Counted from the stretch's first letter, positions 48,701 to 53,744 are shown. The stretch: 64,000 bases of DNA from Congeria kusceri (GCA_027627225.1 JAPFQT010000168.1:158501-222500), one strand, 5' to 3'. Notes: a model not told the origin generated them from the sequence alone. A program made the numbers and translations.

Positions 48701-50145
48701 ATTTAATTCAACAAACACATGCTAATATGAAGCTAACTATCGCATTCAGTATAGTTCATACACTGTTCTCCAAGGTATTGATAGTGACAATGGGGAGAAA
48801 ATAACGGGTCGCTGGGTTTCTGGGTCGCTGGGTCGCTTTATGATTACAAACCACTCGTATTTGAAGATCAAACGCAAAAAATCAACAACAACTCCTGAAC
48901 AAATATTAGACTAATTGCGCGATCATCTTCAAACTTCACTTCCTTATTCGTGCACAATCAATTTTATTTTAACCCTTTTTTGTAATTTTTGTAAATTGTG
49001 AAATGTAAAAAATAAAAACGTCATTATTGAAATTTAAAGCGACTTGAATGTCGCTTCGGATTTAACGTCAATAAATGCAAATTATGTTTTGATAACAATT
49101 TAATATGAAAGCAAATTTGAATAATAACACGGAAAATTTTGGTGTACGAAAAGTCCTTATTCAACGATCAAAGAACGTATACAATCAAAGTGTTTTATGG
49201 GGACGGTACAACATTTTTAATAGTCTCATTACATGCATATAAAGCGTTGGTATTCACAAAGCATCTTCAGTAATTTCTTAAATATTTTCACTTAAGTGCA
49301 AAATTTGAATGTATTATATTTCTTTACTTAATAAACAGATGCATATGTTGTTGATATTTCTCAAATAACATGTTCATAATGATGCTATTTAAAAGTTTTA
49401 CTTAGTGCTAAAATGTTGCTTTATACAGTTTAGGAAATTTCCATATTTAAGGATAATGATAAAATTTAACTTAAGATGCTTTGTGAATGCCGCCCCAGGT
49501 TGATAAAGTAAGAATATCGAATTACAACATATTTAAAGTAGCAAAAAAACAATTACAACACACGTATCACTTCAATTGTAACAACGAAAACGAGGACATC
49601 AAACACGCTACATAAACAAAGGGCGATAACTTGAGATGAGGACATCAAACACGCTACATAAACAAAGGGCGATAACTTGAGATGATGATGATGATGATTA
49701 TGACTCATAGATAAAGAAACAAAAGAATAAGAAGAAGACAATATTGATGTTGTTGATGAACGTTTTGATGTTTATCATTATTTTGGTGATGATGAATGAT
49801 TCAAACAGAGTGAAGATGATGCTGATAATCATAATAATGGCAACAATGAAGAAGAAGAAGGAGACCAAGAAGAAGAAATCGACGAAGGAAAAGAAGAAGA
49901 AAAGGATGATGATGACGAAGTAAAGAAAGGATGATGACGGTGGTGATGACGATGATGATGATAATGATGATGACGACGCTGACGGTGATGATGACGGTGA
50001 TGATGACAGTGATGATGGCGGTGATGATGACGATAACGACGATGATGACTGCATAGCAATTATTCTACTTACGTGCATGAGATGACACCACCAGCGCCAG
50101 TAGCACAAATACGCCAAGTAGAATAACTGGTTTCCACATTTTCAT
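3103..50145 (-). CDS. Multi-exon EGF-like/cysteine-rich receptor-type gene (MEGF/Draper/SREC-like), 16 exons seen, 3' end outside window
   Basis: Sixteen minus-strand exons can be joined with matching splice phases at every junction: a signal peptide, a cysteine-rich region (residues about 25-325), then long runs of EGF-like repeats with the CxxGYYGxxC pattern (about 326-1247). This architecture is that of MEGF10/11, Draper/CED-1, SCARF and Nimrod-type engulfment or scavenger receptors, which act at the cell surface. Ligand and exact orthology cannot be told. Repeats from exon 11 on form four larger blocks, each ending in a Cys-x2-Cys...Pro...Cys coda and a phase-1 intron. No membrane segment is present, so further exons should lie left of the window. 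Exon 13 carries a one-base loss and exon 14 an in-frame TGA, so this allele is either a decaying copy, an assembly error, or rescued by exon skipping. Introns are full of repeats. Confidence is high for a real gene of this class, low for any named orthologue. Confidence 0.85.
3836..4027. mobile_element. Palindromic MITE, family A, right end replaced by minisatellite
   Basis: Left arm cggtcttaatgcatgtccgc, middle ccgcctatagtggatttatg, right arm cgggacgacactttaggcac. The right terminus runs directly into the 27-bp array at catgcattaagccag. Confidence 0.65.
4024..4506. repeat. 27-bp minisatellite, block 1
   Basis: About 18 units of gtgccagtaggtgttatcag-catatgt. As 27 is 9 codons and the unit lacks stops in most frames, long spurious ORFs appear on both strands (GVISICVPV, CYQHMCASR, MLITPTGTH). 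Confidence 0.9.
4658..4820 (+). CDS. Possible 5' exon of an unknown plus-strand gene
   Basis: An ATG in good context (acaagATGg) opens MDVNMFRLLNTSSASLAAIV, with ELKMVTSKFSNDQQARAE and CCSLMDRDFSVWNSIS, ending at a GTATGT donor at 4821 in phase 1. Codon use looks coding, but no next exon could be found and I do not recognise the protein. Confidence 0.25.
4913..5273. repeat. Two direct repeats of about 150 bases beside the LINE (third copy at 6320-6468)
   Basis: Copies at 4913-5060, 5117-5273 and 6320-6468 share words such as 'caatttctgtgct'/'ccatttctgtgct' and all end in 'aagtacatgacat'. The LINE sits between the second and third copies. Confidence 0.45.
5270..6275 (+). mobile_element. 5'-truncated LINE (CR1/L2/Jockey-like), RT C-terminal end
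   Basis: An open frame to 6022 encodes the C-terminal end of a non-LTR retrotransposon ORF2: AVLGELGRFPLSIICKQRAL, then a PKLECYRMFKTEFVYEKYL segment, RFRLSAHTLEIETGRYNNIP and a CKLC...HFFLTC zinc-finger-like motif. The reverse transcriptase core and endonuclease are missing (5' truncation). The 3' end shows short tandem cttgaaa words near 6246-6267, typical of CR1/L2 tails. The start codon at 5207 is not meaningful. Confidence 0.75.
6320..6468. repeat. Third copy of the 150-base direct repeat
   Basis: Shares 'ggaacaaac..taaagaac', 'tacataacaaagat' and 'aagtacatgacat' with the copy at 5117-5273. Lies just 3' of the LINE tail and ends about 120 bases before the Crypton-like stop codon. Confidence 0.45.
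6592..7247 (-). CDS. Crypton-like gene exon 3 (C-terminal half of the recombinase domain)
   Basis: Acceptor TTTTCAG, 656 bases, ends at a stop at 6592. It has ERCPVKLYMEYESRRP, then HFWFVNQAIG, HSGRKT and TGHKN, and an acidic Ser-rich tail (SSSNEPGPSGDHDDDMSDAE). The tail continues past the recombinase fold, as in domesticated members. Confidence 0.75.
7486..7707 (-). CDS. Crypton-like gene exon 2 (catalytic Arg region)
   Basis: Acceptor TTTCCAG, donor GTAGTA, 222 bases, phase 1 to 1. It reads NTLWLNNTLYFGLRGRQEHM, then WGDLEL...YVEYTERATKTRKG, the most conserved signature of the KIAA1958/ZMYM-type domain. Confidence 0.75.
8097..8631 (-). CDS. Crypton-like gene exon 1 (contains TGA)
   Basis: ATG at 8631 (MAASEKTLESLANR) opens an acidic, helical region, then YDVRHFREWLTLEDE and, after the TGA, MARYFLSVKN...FTPREIDILYKKKLLGTG. 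The donor GTATGT at 8096 gives phase 1. Reading through the TGA is the only way to keep the known order of motifs. The codon is one base from TGG, CGA and GGA. Confidence 0.7.
8640..8767 (-). promoter_or_regulatory. CRE-like sites upstream of the Crypton-like gene
   Basis: A perfect TGACGTCA lies at 8759-8766, with TGACGTC at about 8663-8669 and a TACGTCA at about 8644-8650, all within about 135 bases 5' of the ATG at 8631. Seen directly; a CREB/ATF-type promoter is inference. Confidence 0.4.
8700..8811. repeat. Cluster of small palindromes
   Basis: Contains the hairpin GTTACTATttATAGTAAC (8769-8786) and a near-palindrome ggccaatatgattatattgg (8710-8730). The region is rich in tcggccc words shared with the foldback element next to it, so it may be a degraded outer part of that element. 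Confidence 0.4.
8812..8950. mobile_element. Short inverted-repeat (foldback) element
   Basis: Arms of about 32-38 bases starting ataacatacggcag and ending ctgccgtatgttat flank a centre that has its own inverted repeat (ataacggccctcgg / ccctcgggccgttat). GC-rich and CpG-rich against an AT-rich background. Looks like a small MITE or TIR pair. It abuts the 27-bp minisatellite. Confidence 0.55.
8958..10630. repeat. 27-bp minisatellite, block 2
   Basis: About 62 units of the same 27-mer as block 1, each with CATATG or a variant. Starts directly after the foldback element and ends at the SINE. Confidence 0.9.
10631..10897 (-). mobile_element. tRNA-derived SINE, copy 1 (inserted in the 27-bp minisatellite)
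   Basis: Read on the minus strand, a tRNA-like head (box A-like TGGCATAGTAG, perfect box B GGTTCGAGTCC) is followed by a 190-base body and a tail with AATAAA. About 90% alike over its length to the copy at 36811-37077 by eye. It splits the minisatellite in two. Confidence 0.75.
10898..11672. repeat. 27-bp minisatellite, block 3
   Basis: About 28 units continuing block 2 beyond the SINE. Near 11400-11660 a sub-block of homogeneous 'gtgccaataggtgttatcag' units suggests recent local expansion. Confidence 0.9.
11683..12209. repeat. 38-39-bp minisatellite with a palindrome in each unit
   Basis: About 13-14 units of gacgatatcagtgactagtc-accgcctggctcccaaga. Most units contain the perfect or near-perfect palindrome GTGACTAGTCAC. 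The array ends about 8 bases from the exon 15 donor. Confidence 0.85.
12217..12371 (-). CDS. Exon 15: EGF-like repeats (block 4, first part)
   Basis: Acceptor ATATTACAG, donor GTAGGT, 155 bases, phase 1 to 0. It reads CTEGYYGQSCQTPCSTGC, then CDRYTAKCANCRVGMWGDTC, then DKSCNATNCK. The apparent longer ORF over the same bases is in a wrong frame. The donor lies only about 8 bases from the end of the 38-39-bp minisatellite in the intron. Confidence 0.8.
12450..12665. mobile_element. Palindromic MITE, family A
   Basis: Left gcatgtgcgttaagtgtcgt, right gcacatgcattaagcctggg, with the family middle segment ccgcctatagtggatttatg. Lies upstream of exon 15 in its intron. Confidence 0.7.
12666..13444. 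other. Intron 14 sequence, nothing recognised
   Basis: AT-rich, no family seen elsewhere in the window. Bounded by MITE A and a GTT tract. Confidence 0.5.
13445..13560. repeat. GTT/GGT-rich tract
   Basis: Degenerate gttgttgttg/ggtggtggtg trinucleotide run, in the intron between exons 14 and 15. Confidence 0.85.
13727..14380 (-). CDS. Exon 14: EGF-like repeats, with an in-frame TGA (block 3)
   Basis: Acceptor TCTTCTAACAG, donor GTGAGT, 654 bases, phase 1 to 1. It reads CDAGLTGLFC...GRFGDMC...GYYWSYC...GKYGELC, then after the stop CVTGWYGTDC and the coda CVQCLKPNPDFNC. The TGA at 13970-13968 follows ...FGQCSA and precedes YWDTDC, where the repeat pattern expects Gly (one base from GGA). The frame is otherwise intact across the stop, and the conserved 3' part argues the mutation is recent or a base error. 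The TGA is about residue 915. Confidence 0.85.
14381..15649. other. Intron 13 sequence, nothing recognised
   Basis: AT-rich. A short tatatatata run near 15335-15352 and no other structure. Confidence 0.5.
15650..15965. mobile_element. Hairpin element, family C, copy 1
   Basis: A hairpin of about 130 bases (tttattggccaatgaacaac ... ggtgttgactggccgataaa, with gttctgatgcgt / acgcatcagaac arms) is followed by a conserved 165-base flank. The same two-part unit occurs at 37672 and 47578. Confidence 0.6.
16158..17020 (-). CDS. Exon 13: about six EGF-like repeats, with a one-base frameshift (block 2)
   Basis: Acceptor ATTTTCAG, donor GTAGGT. It opens with CPVGKFGTYCIENCPGDVSC and runs through GRWGEFC, GYFGDNC, GTFGETC, GYFTPHC, GCYGPTC and GYYGDQC repeats to the coda CRECDLPKPDIQC. 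Phases are 1 and 1, so length should be divisible by three, but it is 863, one short. Cysteine pattern continues unbroken only if the frame moves at about 16349-16358, between CATKC and CVNTTC. The loss lies by short A runs, so sequencing or assembly error is possible; otherwise this allele is broken here (about residue 710). Confidence 0.85.
17225..17755. repeat. Degenerate tandem repeat of about 125-130 bases, four copies
   Basis: Recurring words ggaaggggaagtactctt, ctaaacatacacggtcagcg, cttatcctggaattgttg and gttaatg..ggctgcag. Lies between exons 12 and 13. Confidence 0.7.
17756..18699. other. Intron 12 sequence, nothing recognised
   Basis: AT-rich; short ORFs near 18400-18660 on both strands overlap and lack coding features. 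Confidence 0.5.
18700..19260. repeat. Tandem repeat of about 145-155 bases carrying TGACCTTGACC words
   Basis: Four diverged units, each with ttgtgaccttgacctttgac, gttgtacgcgacaca.tgtct and ggggaataataatctgaa. The TGACCTTTGACC core is a direct-repeat-1 nuclear-receptor-like motif. Similar repeats are common in molluscs. Confidence 0.7.
19618..19865. mobile_element. Palindromic MITE, family A, near full length
   Basis: Ends GAGGCGCGTCG / CGCCTC. The left arm has the inner hairpin ggattagcctgtgc-ggtcc-gcacaggctaatcc, the right arm cctgcgcgtactgcacaggc. One of the two most complete copies here. Confidence 0.75.
20482..20741. mobile_element. Palindromic MITE, family A, near full length
   Basis: Ends gaggcgtttcgtgggaaacc / ggtttcccacgacacgcttc, about 260 bases, both inner hairpins present. 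Best copy for defining the terminal inverted repeat. Confidence 0.75.
20990..21065. promoter_or_regulatory. CpG-rich patch with NRF-1-like and CCAAT motifs
   Basis: GCGCATGCGT at 21017-21026 (NRF-1 core one base off) and ATTGG at 21051-21055 (inverted CCAAT) in a short CpG-rich patch in AT-rich DNA, about 185 bases from the E-box array. Possible internal promoter; weak. Confidence 0.25.
21246..21405. promoter_or_regulatory. Phased array of CACGTG E-boxes
   Basis: Six perfect CACGTG sites at 21250, 21271, 21313, 21334, 21362 and 21383, plus one CATGTG at 21292, in a 21-base tandem unit (tgtgtatcacgtgactgaag). Spacing is 21 bases except one step of 28. Function as a bHLH-binding enhancer is inference; it could be a plain minisatellite. 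Confidence 0.6.
22050..22202. mobile_element. Palindromic MITE, family A, internally deleted
   Basis: Both termini present (gaggtgtgtcgtgggaaaac and cagttttcttacaacacgcc) but only about 150 bases long, lacking the second inner hairpin. Confidence 0.65.
22203..22753. other. Intron 12 sequence next to exon 12, nothing recognised
   Basis: AT-rich, no repeats noted. Confidence 0.5.
22754..22930 (-). CDS. Exon 12: EGF-like repeat and block-1 coda
   Basis: Acceptor ACGACAG, donor GTAAGT, 177 bases, phase 1 to 1. It reads CRQATGNCDYACKPGYYKPTC, then CDINTGNCAECSKPNPGMLC. The ending CxECxKPxPxxxC is the coda that recurs at the ends of exons 13, 14 and 16. The splice gives PTG|TCPVGKFG into exon 13. 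Confidence 0.8.
22931..24022. other. Intron 11 sequence, nothing recognised
   Basis: Short ORFs on both strands without splice-bounded cysteine patterns; no repeat family noted. Confidence 0.5.
24023..24238 (-). CDS. Exon 11: two EGF-like repeats (block 1, first part)
   Basis: Acceptor CACCGCAG, donor GTAAGT, 216 bases, phase 1 to 1. It reads CDYGYYGATCNQTCPANC...CHFSTGNCTYGC, then RDTYYGEKCTLGC...SPANLEKG. These are two MEGF/Draper-type repeats with the GYYGxxC motif. First part of the first large repeat block. Confidence 0.85.
24430..29330. repeat. 38-42-bp minisatellite with higher-order structure
   Basis: Units of gcttgtattgagtgcatgat-ttattctaatgtacgcag, in 38-, 39- (taattg) and 42-base (tacgtattg) forms. 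Between about 24732 and 26733 they form a higher-order repeat: the landmark cttgtattgagcgc recurs at 25209, 25686, 26201 and 26716 (steps 477, 515, 515). Array edges are degenerate. Lies wholly in the intron between exons 10 and 11. Stop-poor frames (MIYSNVRRLVRIEC) are by-products. Confidence 0.9.
29390..29449 (+). repeat. 60-base dispersed repeat, copy 1 (copy 2 at 62633-62692)
   Basis: aatgtattaggtcctcccat, gattgttgcagaataaccta, tacttgattttcttctttgt; differs from the copy at 62633-62692 at about four positions. Parent element not identified. Confidence 0.7.
30045..30144 (-). CDS. Exon 10: EGF-like repeat
   Basis: Acceptor CCAACAG, donor GTAGGT, 100 bases, phase 0 to 1. It reads DGTCRDGCLPFHYKHDC, then SGSCPNCANDVCDSSS. 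The final Gly codon is completed in exon 11 to give CDSSSGACL. The intron that follows is filled by the 38-42-bp minisatellite. Confidence 0.75.
30590..30870. repeat. Degenerate repeat with caaggtcaa and ggattgcatatgg words
   Basis: Three diverged units with acctcgcttgggattgcata, catatggag/ggtaaggtcaaggtcaa and gagatatt.taatgaa. Lies between exons 9 and 10. Confidence 0.6.
31091..31190 (-). CDS. Exon 9: EGF-like repeat
   Basis: Acceptor ACTGCAG, donor GTATGT, 100 bases, phase 2 to 0. It reads CTVCKPDYWGPLCQFTCGIN, then CMESSRARFCNIS. Too short for most ORF finders; it is supported by cysteine pattern, splice sites and phase agreement with exons 8 and 10. Confidence 0.7.
31527..31638 (-). CDS. 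Exon 8: EGF-like repeat
   Basis: Acceptor TTTTTTATCAAG, donor GTAAGT, 112 bases, phase 1 to 2. It reads GTCINGCKPGYRGDMC, then CDATTGMANCAQC. The open frame runs on upstream of the acceptor, but cysteine spacing and phase favour this start. An inverted-repeat element lies 117 bases upstream in the intron. Confidence 0.75.
31755..31931. mobile_element. Palindromic MITE, family A, internally deleted
   Basis: Left catcgtgggaaaaccggtct, right tgcattaagaccggtttttc. The first inner hairpin has lost one arm. Lies 117 bases upstream of exon 8. Confidence 0.65.
32186..32322 (-). CDS. Exon 7: EGF-like repeat
   Basis: Acceptor GTTTCAG, donor GTATTA (weak at later positions), 137 bases, phase 2 to 1. 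It reads CNTCAYNEPTNNLTCADC, then VDGRYGINCTFCNSNCL, with DGRYGxxC as laminin-EGF signature and NLT/NCT glycosylation sequons. Confidence 0.75.
32798..32884 (-). CDS. Exon 6: EGF-like repeat
   Basis: Acceptor TTTTCAG, donor GTAAGC, 87 bases, phase 2 to 2. It reads CDPTTGSCFHGCELNYLGSKC followed by QRLCNIAK: a CDPxTGxC start and a GxxxxYLGxxC end, typical of MEGF/Draper repeats. Confidence 0.75.
33048..33147 (-). CDS. Exon 5: cysteine-rich module
   Basis: Acceptor GTTTCAG, donor GTGAGA, 100 bases, phase 1 to 2. It reads QICSVCKPGWFLYQNSC..CGTTCQAPANGTER with a potential N-glycosylation site (NGT). The phase-2 donor matches exon 6. Confidence 0.75.
33427..33562 (-). CDS. Exon 4: cysteine-rich module
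   Basis: Acceptor TATAG and donor GTGAGT bracket 136 bases, phase 0 to 1. It reads SCDECRAVQG...CTNCARGWYPTT...CCQNQGCNSCSGTN. The paired CC occurs both here and in exon 2, suggesting a repeated N-terminal module. Cysteine pattern is furin/TNFR-like; I do not assign a named domain. Confidence 0.75.
33563..34596. other. Intron 3 sequence, nothing recognised
   Basis: AT-rich. The small plus-strand ORFs at 33618 and 34030 are unsupported. Confidence 0.5.
34597..34715 (-). CDS. Exon 3: cysteine-rich module
   Basis: Acceptor ATTTCAG, donor GTAAAT, 119 bases, phase 1 to 0. It reads CYKDVAGFRACF...CVYEGCYAGYLGPKCTKCADILP. The GCYAGYLGPKC piece is the EGF/laminin-EGF signature. The phase-0 donor matches the phase-0 acceptor of exon 4. 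Confidence 0.75.
35097..35207 (-). CDS. Exon 2: first cysteine-rich module
   Basis: Acceptor TTTTCAG and donor GTATGT bracket 111 bases, phase 1 to 1. It reads CPQNCTTCS...HKCTLCFDGYAL...CCSV, a growth-factor-receptor/furin-like cysteine spacing rather than a classic EGF repeat. It begins the mature protein (residues about 25-61). G-rich and C-rich tracts lie 75-320 bases upstream in intron 1. Confidence 0.75.
35275..35525. repeat. G-tract / C-tract region upstream of exon 2
   Basis: G runs at about 35290-35311 and 35360-35371 and C-rich runs at about 35489-35520 on plus. Either strand could form G-quadruplexes, and the two halves could pair. It lies 70-320 bases upstream of the exon 2 acceptor. 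Confidence 0.6.
35727..35797. repeat. ATT microsatellite
   Basis: attattatt run with a single gtt interruption. Confidence 0.95.
35868..36091. mobile_element. Palindromic MITE, family A
   Basis: Left gcttaatggatgctcttaaa, right cattaagtccggttttccca. The middle (atggtattttctgtttcaag) is in the orientation opposite to the 20.5-kb copy. Sits in intron 1. Confidence 0.65.
36092..36810. other. Intron 1 sequence, nothing recognised
   Basis: Non-repetitive within the window, apart from a short G-rich stretch (ggggtggcgagagggtgggg). Confidence 0.5.
36811..37077 (+). mobile_element. tRNA-derived SINE, copy 2
   Basis: Begins accgtctccgtggcctagtg with box A TGGCCTAGTGG and box B-like GGTTCGAGTGC, and ends cactataataaacaaacac. 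Same family as the element at 10631-10897, opposite orientation. Target duplications are not clear. Confidence 0.75.
37238..37546 (-). mobile_element. Second tRNA-derived SINE family (conserved-tail MetaSINE/RUDI-like)
   Basis: On the minus strand the head reads ggctagctctgttggcagag (box A) and gtgagttcaaaaccc (box B). The body contains cagttgtcagttactggcat and the tail tatgactgaaatactgtt, ending in a T-run on plus (A-tail). From memory this core and tail resemble SINEs conserved across molluscs; the family name is not certain. Confidence 0.65.
37672..37965. mobile_element. Hairpin element, family C, copy 2
   Basis: Same arms (gagttctgatgcgtagaaat / agccacgcatcaaaacg) and the same downstream flank (attctaacatgattta, ctcagaattg.tacttcttt). 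Diverged by eye more than 20% from copy 1. Confidence 0.6.
38513..38775. mobile_element. Inverted-repeat element, family B (source of the 65-bp satellite)
   Basis: Left terminus gggccggtattcacaaagct and right terminus aggagcttgtgaatacgggc are inverted repeats, with longer pairing through ctcctatggg..ttaactcaagtt / aacttaagttctttcctaag. The 65-bp satellite begins at its right end and reuses that terminus in every unit. Confidence 0.6.
38776..47170. repeat. 65-bp satellite array, about 130 copies
   Basis: Head-to-tail units of the form catgatatatatttctyaaa - cattaagaygcgagtctttc - ctatggagccttgtgaatac - gggcc. The period is 65 (gagtc at 39326 and 39391); length variants add two or three T in the cttttaaac stretch. 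Units differ at a few diagnostic sites (aagacg/aagatg/aagctg; tatgg/taagg; ccttg/ctttg) that recur in blocks. No gene is seen inside. It lies wholly in intron 1 of the EGF-like gene. Confidence 0.9.
47578..47880. mobile_element. Hairpin element, family C, copy 3
   Basis: Arms gagttctgatgcgtaggaat / acgcgtatcagaac and the same downstream flank (ttctttgtctaca). Lies 400 bases right of the satellite. Confidence 0.55.
47881..49242. other. Intron 1 sequence, nothing recognised
   Basis: AT-rich, with a small gggtcgct triplication near 48808-48836. Confidence 0.5.
49243..49497. mobile_element. Inverted-repeat element, family B, second copy
   Basis: Left ggtattcacaaagcatcttc and right gatgctttgtgaatgccgcc are inverted repeats, with inner cacttaagtgc and ttaacttaag words as in the 38.5-kb copy. 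No satellite is attached here. Confidence 0.55.
49589..49682. repeat. Perfect 47-base tandem duplication
   Basis: gaggacatcaaacacgctac...ggcgataacttgagat occurs twice in direct succession, directly before the GAT microsatellite. Confidence 0.85.
49683..50050. repeat. GAT/GAA/GAC microsatellite next to exon 1
   Basis: Interrupted trinucleotide tract (gatgatgat, gaagaagaa, gatgacggt) that ends about 23 bases from exon 1, so intron 1 begins almost inside it. Predicted Ser/His-rich ORFs are artefacts. Confidence 0.9.
50073..50145 (-). CDS. Exon 1: start codon and signal peptide
   Basis: ATG at 50145 opens a 24-codon exon with a textbook signal peptide: basic N-terminus (MKMWK), hydrophobic core VILLGVFVLLALVV and a small-residue cleavage site SSHA. 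The exon ends in phase 1 just before a perfect GTAAGT donor (50072-50067). Spliced to exon 2 it gives SSHA|QCPQNC, so cleavage falls exactly at the exon junction. A second ATG two codons in would also serve as start. A GAT/GAA/GAC trinucleotide tract starts only about 20 bases into the intron. Confidence 0.8.
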
Positions 50146-53100
50146 CACTAAAAGGTCCTTTTTTATGTCTTTTTTATATTACATTACTAAATCCAGATTC
50201 AATGTGTAGTTTTTATTCAAACTAAGAAGCCTGAAAATTGTTGCGCTTATTTGCCGCTAGCCAAATGTTATATGTTTCTTCTTGCATTTATTCTAATTAA
50301 TACAGTCCTGATACTAGCTCCTCAATACCAACTCCACTTCAACGAGTCCTAATAAACACCGGACCAAAAGCCCAATCACGCGCCAAGATGTCCTAAACGT
50401 CCCTCTGTGGCAGCAGACAACGCCCTACTGGATGCGGTTTACATAAGCCCGCGATTTGGGCTTACCCGATACAGTTTACCCGTTCTAAAGACAATTATTC
50501 ACACAAAAACACACACCGCAGCGCGCTATTTTTCTGAAATCAGCGTATCTATGAACGTAAGTTTTGTATTCTCAAATGTTCAAATGCAATTGGTATTCCC
50601 CATTAAATGCGTGCTTTCTGGTATGGTTTTTCCAGCCGGGACAATTCATTCAGTTTCAAAATTATTAAGTTGTAGTCACCCACGGCGTCTGTTCTAGTCA
50701 AAAATATTTTTCTGTACTTATGTTTGTGATTTTTTTTTTTTTTTTGCATTACTTATAAACATAAGTATCGCTTAGAAGACATTGGGAAGACGTCTGTACG
50801 ATTCGTATCAAGACTACAGAGGATATGTGTTTAATTCCGTGTAAGATGGTATTATATTTCATGAGTGGTCATGGAAACAATATTTTCATGAGTGGAGCAG
50901 CCACGAATGAAAATATTTAGTGTCTATGACTTCGAATGAAATAAAATACGACCTTAAACTAAATTAAGCAAATTTTCTTTTTATTTAATGCTTGTGGATG
51001 ATAAATTAAAAAAAAACAATGCGCGAGATATGCTGAAGCGTCACACGCTTTGTGTATTATGAAGTCATAAATATGATTCTTTAAATGTCACTCACTGTTG
51101 TGGTGGGAAAATAGTGCCGTACTTAACTGCGTCGTTATCGCTCAATTATATTATATACTATGTGTATTAAATTTTATTATGTGTTTTCTGTTGTTAAAAA
51201 TGCCGATGTTTACACTGGCGATTAGGGTATTCTTAATACTTTCAAATAATTAAAAAATAAGAAGTTAAAAGCAGTTCGATAATAACCCAGAGTGAAATGA
51301 TCAAACATTATCATTTCACTCGACCTAGAGTGAAATGATCGGGTTATCATTCACTGGTATTCTCCACTCATTCACCGCATAGCATGAAATAAAATCATTA
51401 TACAACATTTCAAATATGCTACACGAGCTTTTTGAAAGTGTTAAATTGTTTAAAAAGTTGAAGTCTGATCTAGGACTGTTTTTTAAATTACATTTTTAAT
51501 GTATGGCACTATCTTCCCAAATAAACAGATCAAGAATAAACTGTCGACATGTATGTGTCGATAAAATATATTATATATAGCTTTTAATTCCTAATGACAA
51601 TACTATACATACTATTTTAATTCATAGGTATTGCATTTATGGCCTCCGAAATACAGGTGTTACACCTAACAAAGTCGTTCAAACACTTCAACCCAGAGGT
51701 AAATCAATCCAGAAACAAGCATATTTAAGACCATTGCTCCAATAATAATAGAACTGTGTTAAATTTGTTTTACAAAATCTGCATTGGACTGGTCTTTTTA
51801 AAAATATTTAGTCGAAACTAAAGAAAAATCTGAACATTTTAATCGGATTATCTGACAAAGTAATGCATTGCTTGAAGATACTGACACGCAGTTAAATCCC
51901 AAGTGTGTTAATTGTGGTATTTACCAAGCATATGTTCCAAAGCATAATATTTAAACTCTGAGAAACACGTAGTACAGTTGCTGGGGAAGAATAAAACACT
52001 TTCAGAAAGAAAACACAATATGTCAGACATACTTGCATTTCATTAAAACAACAAAAACAAACGGAGACAATTAAGAATATCTACATAAAACGTCTTTATA
52101 TTATAGCGCGGAAAACACTATTAAATACAAAAATAGCATATGTATGAGGCAGAATTGTTCATGTTGCGAACATTTATATGTGTATTGTAGATATGTGATA
52201 TGTGTGCCCTAAATGCCCTAGTTATGTGCCATTGTTCGTATTTGTGATAGATACCTTAGAAATTATTGTGTTGTTCTTAGTTCAGCAAGAAATAACATTG
52301 AGCATCGGTTAGTGAAAAATGATGATATTCTGCTGGTTGAAGTGTATGATTGAAAACAAAATTTCCATTACACGGTGAAACATTTCATTGTACATGTATT
52401 TGCAAAAATGGCTTTTTATCCTATTGCTACAATCAATTGATCTCCAAATTATGACGTTGTTAGTAAACAAAAAACAGGTGTGAAAAATTGGGAAAATAAA
52501 GTGTTTTATTTTACGCCGTTCACATGATTCATGAGCACAGCATAATAGGATACATAGACTTGTATGTGAGTGTTGGATGAATATTTAGTTTATCATACTC
52601 GGCTCAAAACAGTGAAATACTCGGCAAGCCTCATGCTACCATGTTTCTCGGCCTCGCATGATAAACTTGATCTTATCGAACCCTCAAATCATATTCTCTA
52701 TTTATCCATTTTTTGGCGAAAAAAGTATGTTTATGTAATATTATAACGCTTGGGTTTTAATTATAGAAAATATATATTCCATTAAAAAGCCTGATTTTTC
52801 AATATATAATTCATTTGCTTAGTAGACTGGGAAAAAACAGGTGCCACCGTGCATGTTTGCGCAAAGAAAGATTGACAGTTCACATGACTGTGCGTAAATT
52901 TGTTCTGTAAAAACAGATTTAAATGAAAAATATTATTAATTACAATGCAATAACAACACCGGTGATGAATATGTTATTTAGATGCATATTTGAGTATGTT
53001 AGTAAAATACAGCAGTTGATTATAACTATGGACACAAGTGATTACCGCCAAAACACTTTAAACGATCATCGCTAGCAAGTGCACAGCTATTCTAGGTTAG

Positions 53101-53744
53101 TACTCGGCTGGATGTTTCTACTTTCGTTTTGTTAATTTCCAGCTAGTAAGGGTTAGGAATAACAGAAAGAACAGACCTTAACAAAACAGATTATTTATAA
53201 CGACTTGCACAAATAAATGCACTTAAGTCTGCCTTAACCATGATTATACAATAACGTATATCAAAAGGTCATGTGAAAAGTGTATTGATCATACAATCAA
53301 AGCTTTCGGACTCAATGGCTGTTAATAGTTTCTAAAAATGTATAACATACATGTATTGAAAAACAGGGAAAATCACAGCAATCATAATTGCCAATCAGAC
53401 ATTTTTCAGCATATCTATCTTACGCGATTACTGGTAATATTAATTGAGGCGTCCAAACAGAAAGCAAACTGTTGCTTGGAATACGGTAATATTGGTAAAC
53501 AATAAACTACAATAATAACAACAATTTACACAGTTGTTAACTTGTAGACAGTATCGTAAGAATGAACTGCTACGACTATCGTATCTTTTATCCATACATA
53601 AAACATCCTAAACATTGGAAAAAGTATCTGCGGATTATATGTATTATGAAACGCCATTCAAAATATACTTTCTAACTAGAAGAGTTCCTTTGACAGCCAG
53701 CTTGATAAGATTTATTTCGTATATTTTCTGATTAGGTTTGAAAA
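50146..53744. other. Upstream region of the EGF-like gene, no gene recognised
   Basis: Presumed 5' flank or 5' untranslated part. Contains a T-run at 50731-50746 and the hairpin at 51.3 kb. ORF at 50407-50697 has no recognisable features. Confidence 0.45.
51278..51350. repeat. Hairpin of gagtgaaatgat arms
   Basis: gagtgaaatgatcaaacatt pairs with atcatttcactc, and a second agagtgaaatgatcgggtta follows with ataacccag on the left. Local foldback, origin unknown. Confidence 0.5.

Noticed and set aside
50407..50697. 96-codon plus ORF as a gene
   Set aside because: No recognisable domain, no flanking splice sites or codon evidence.
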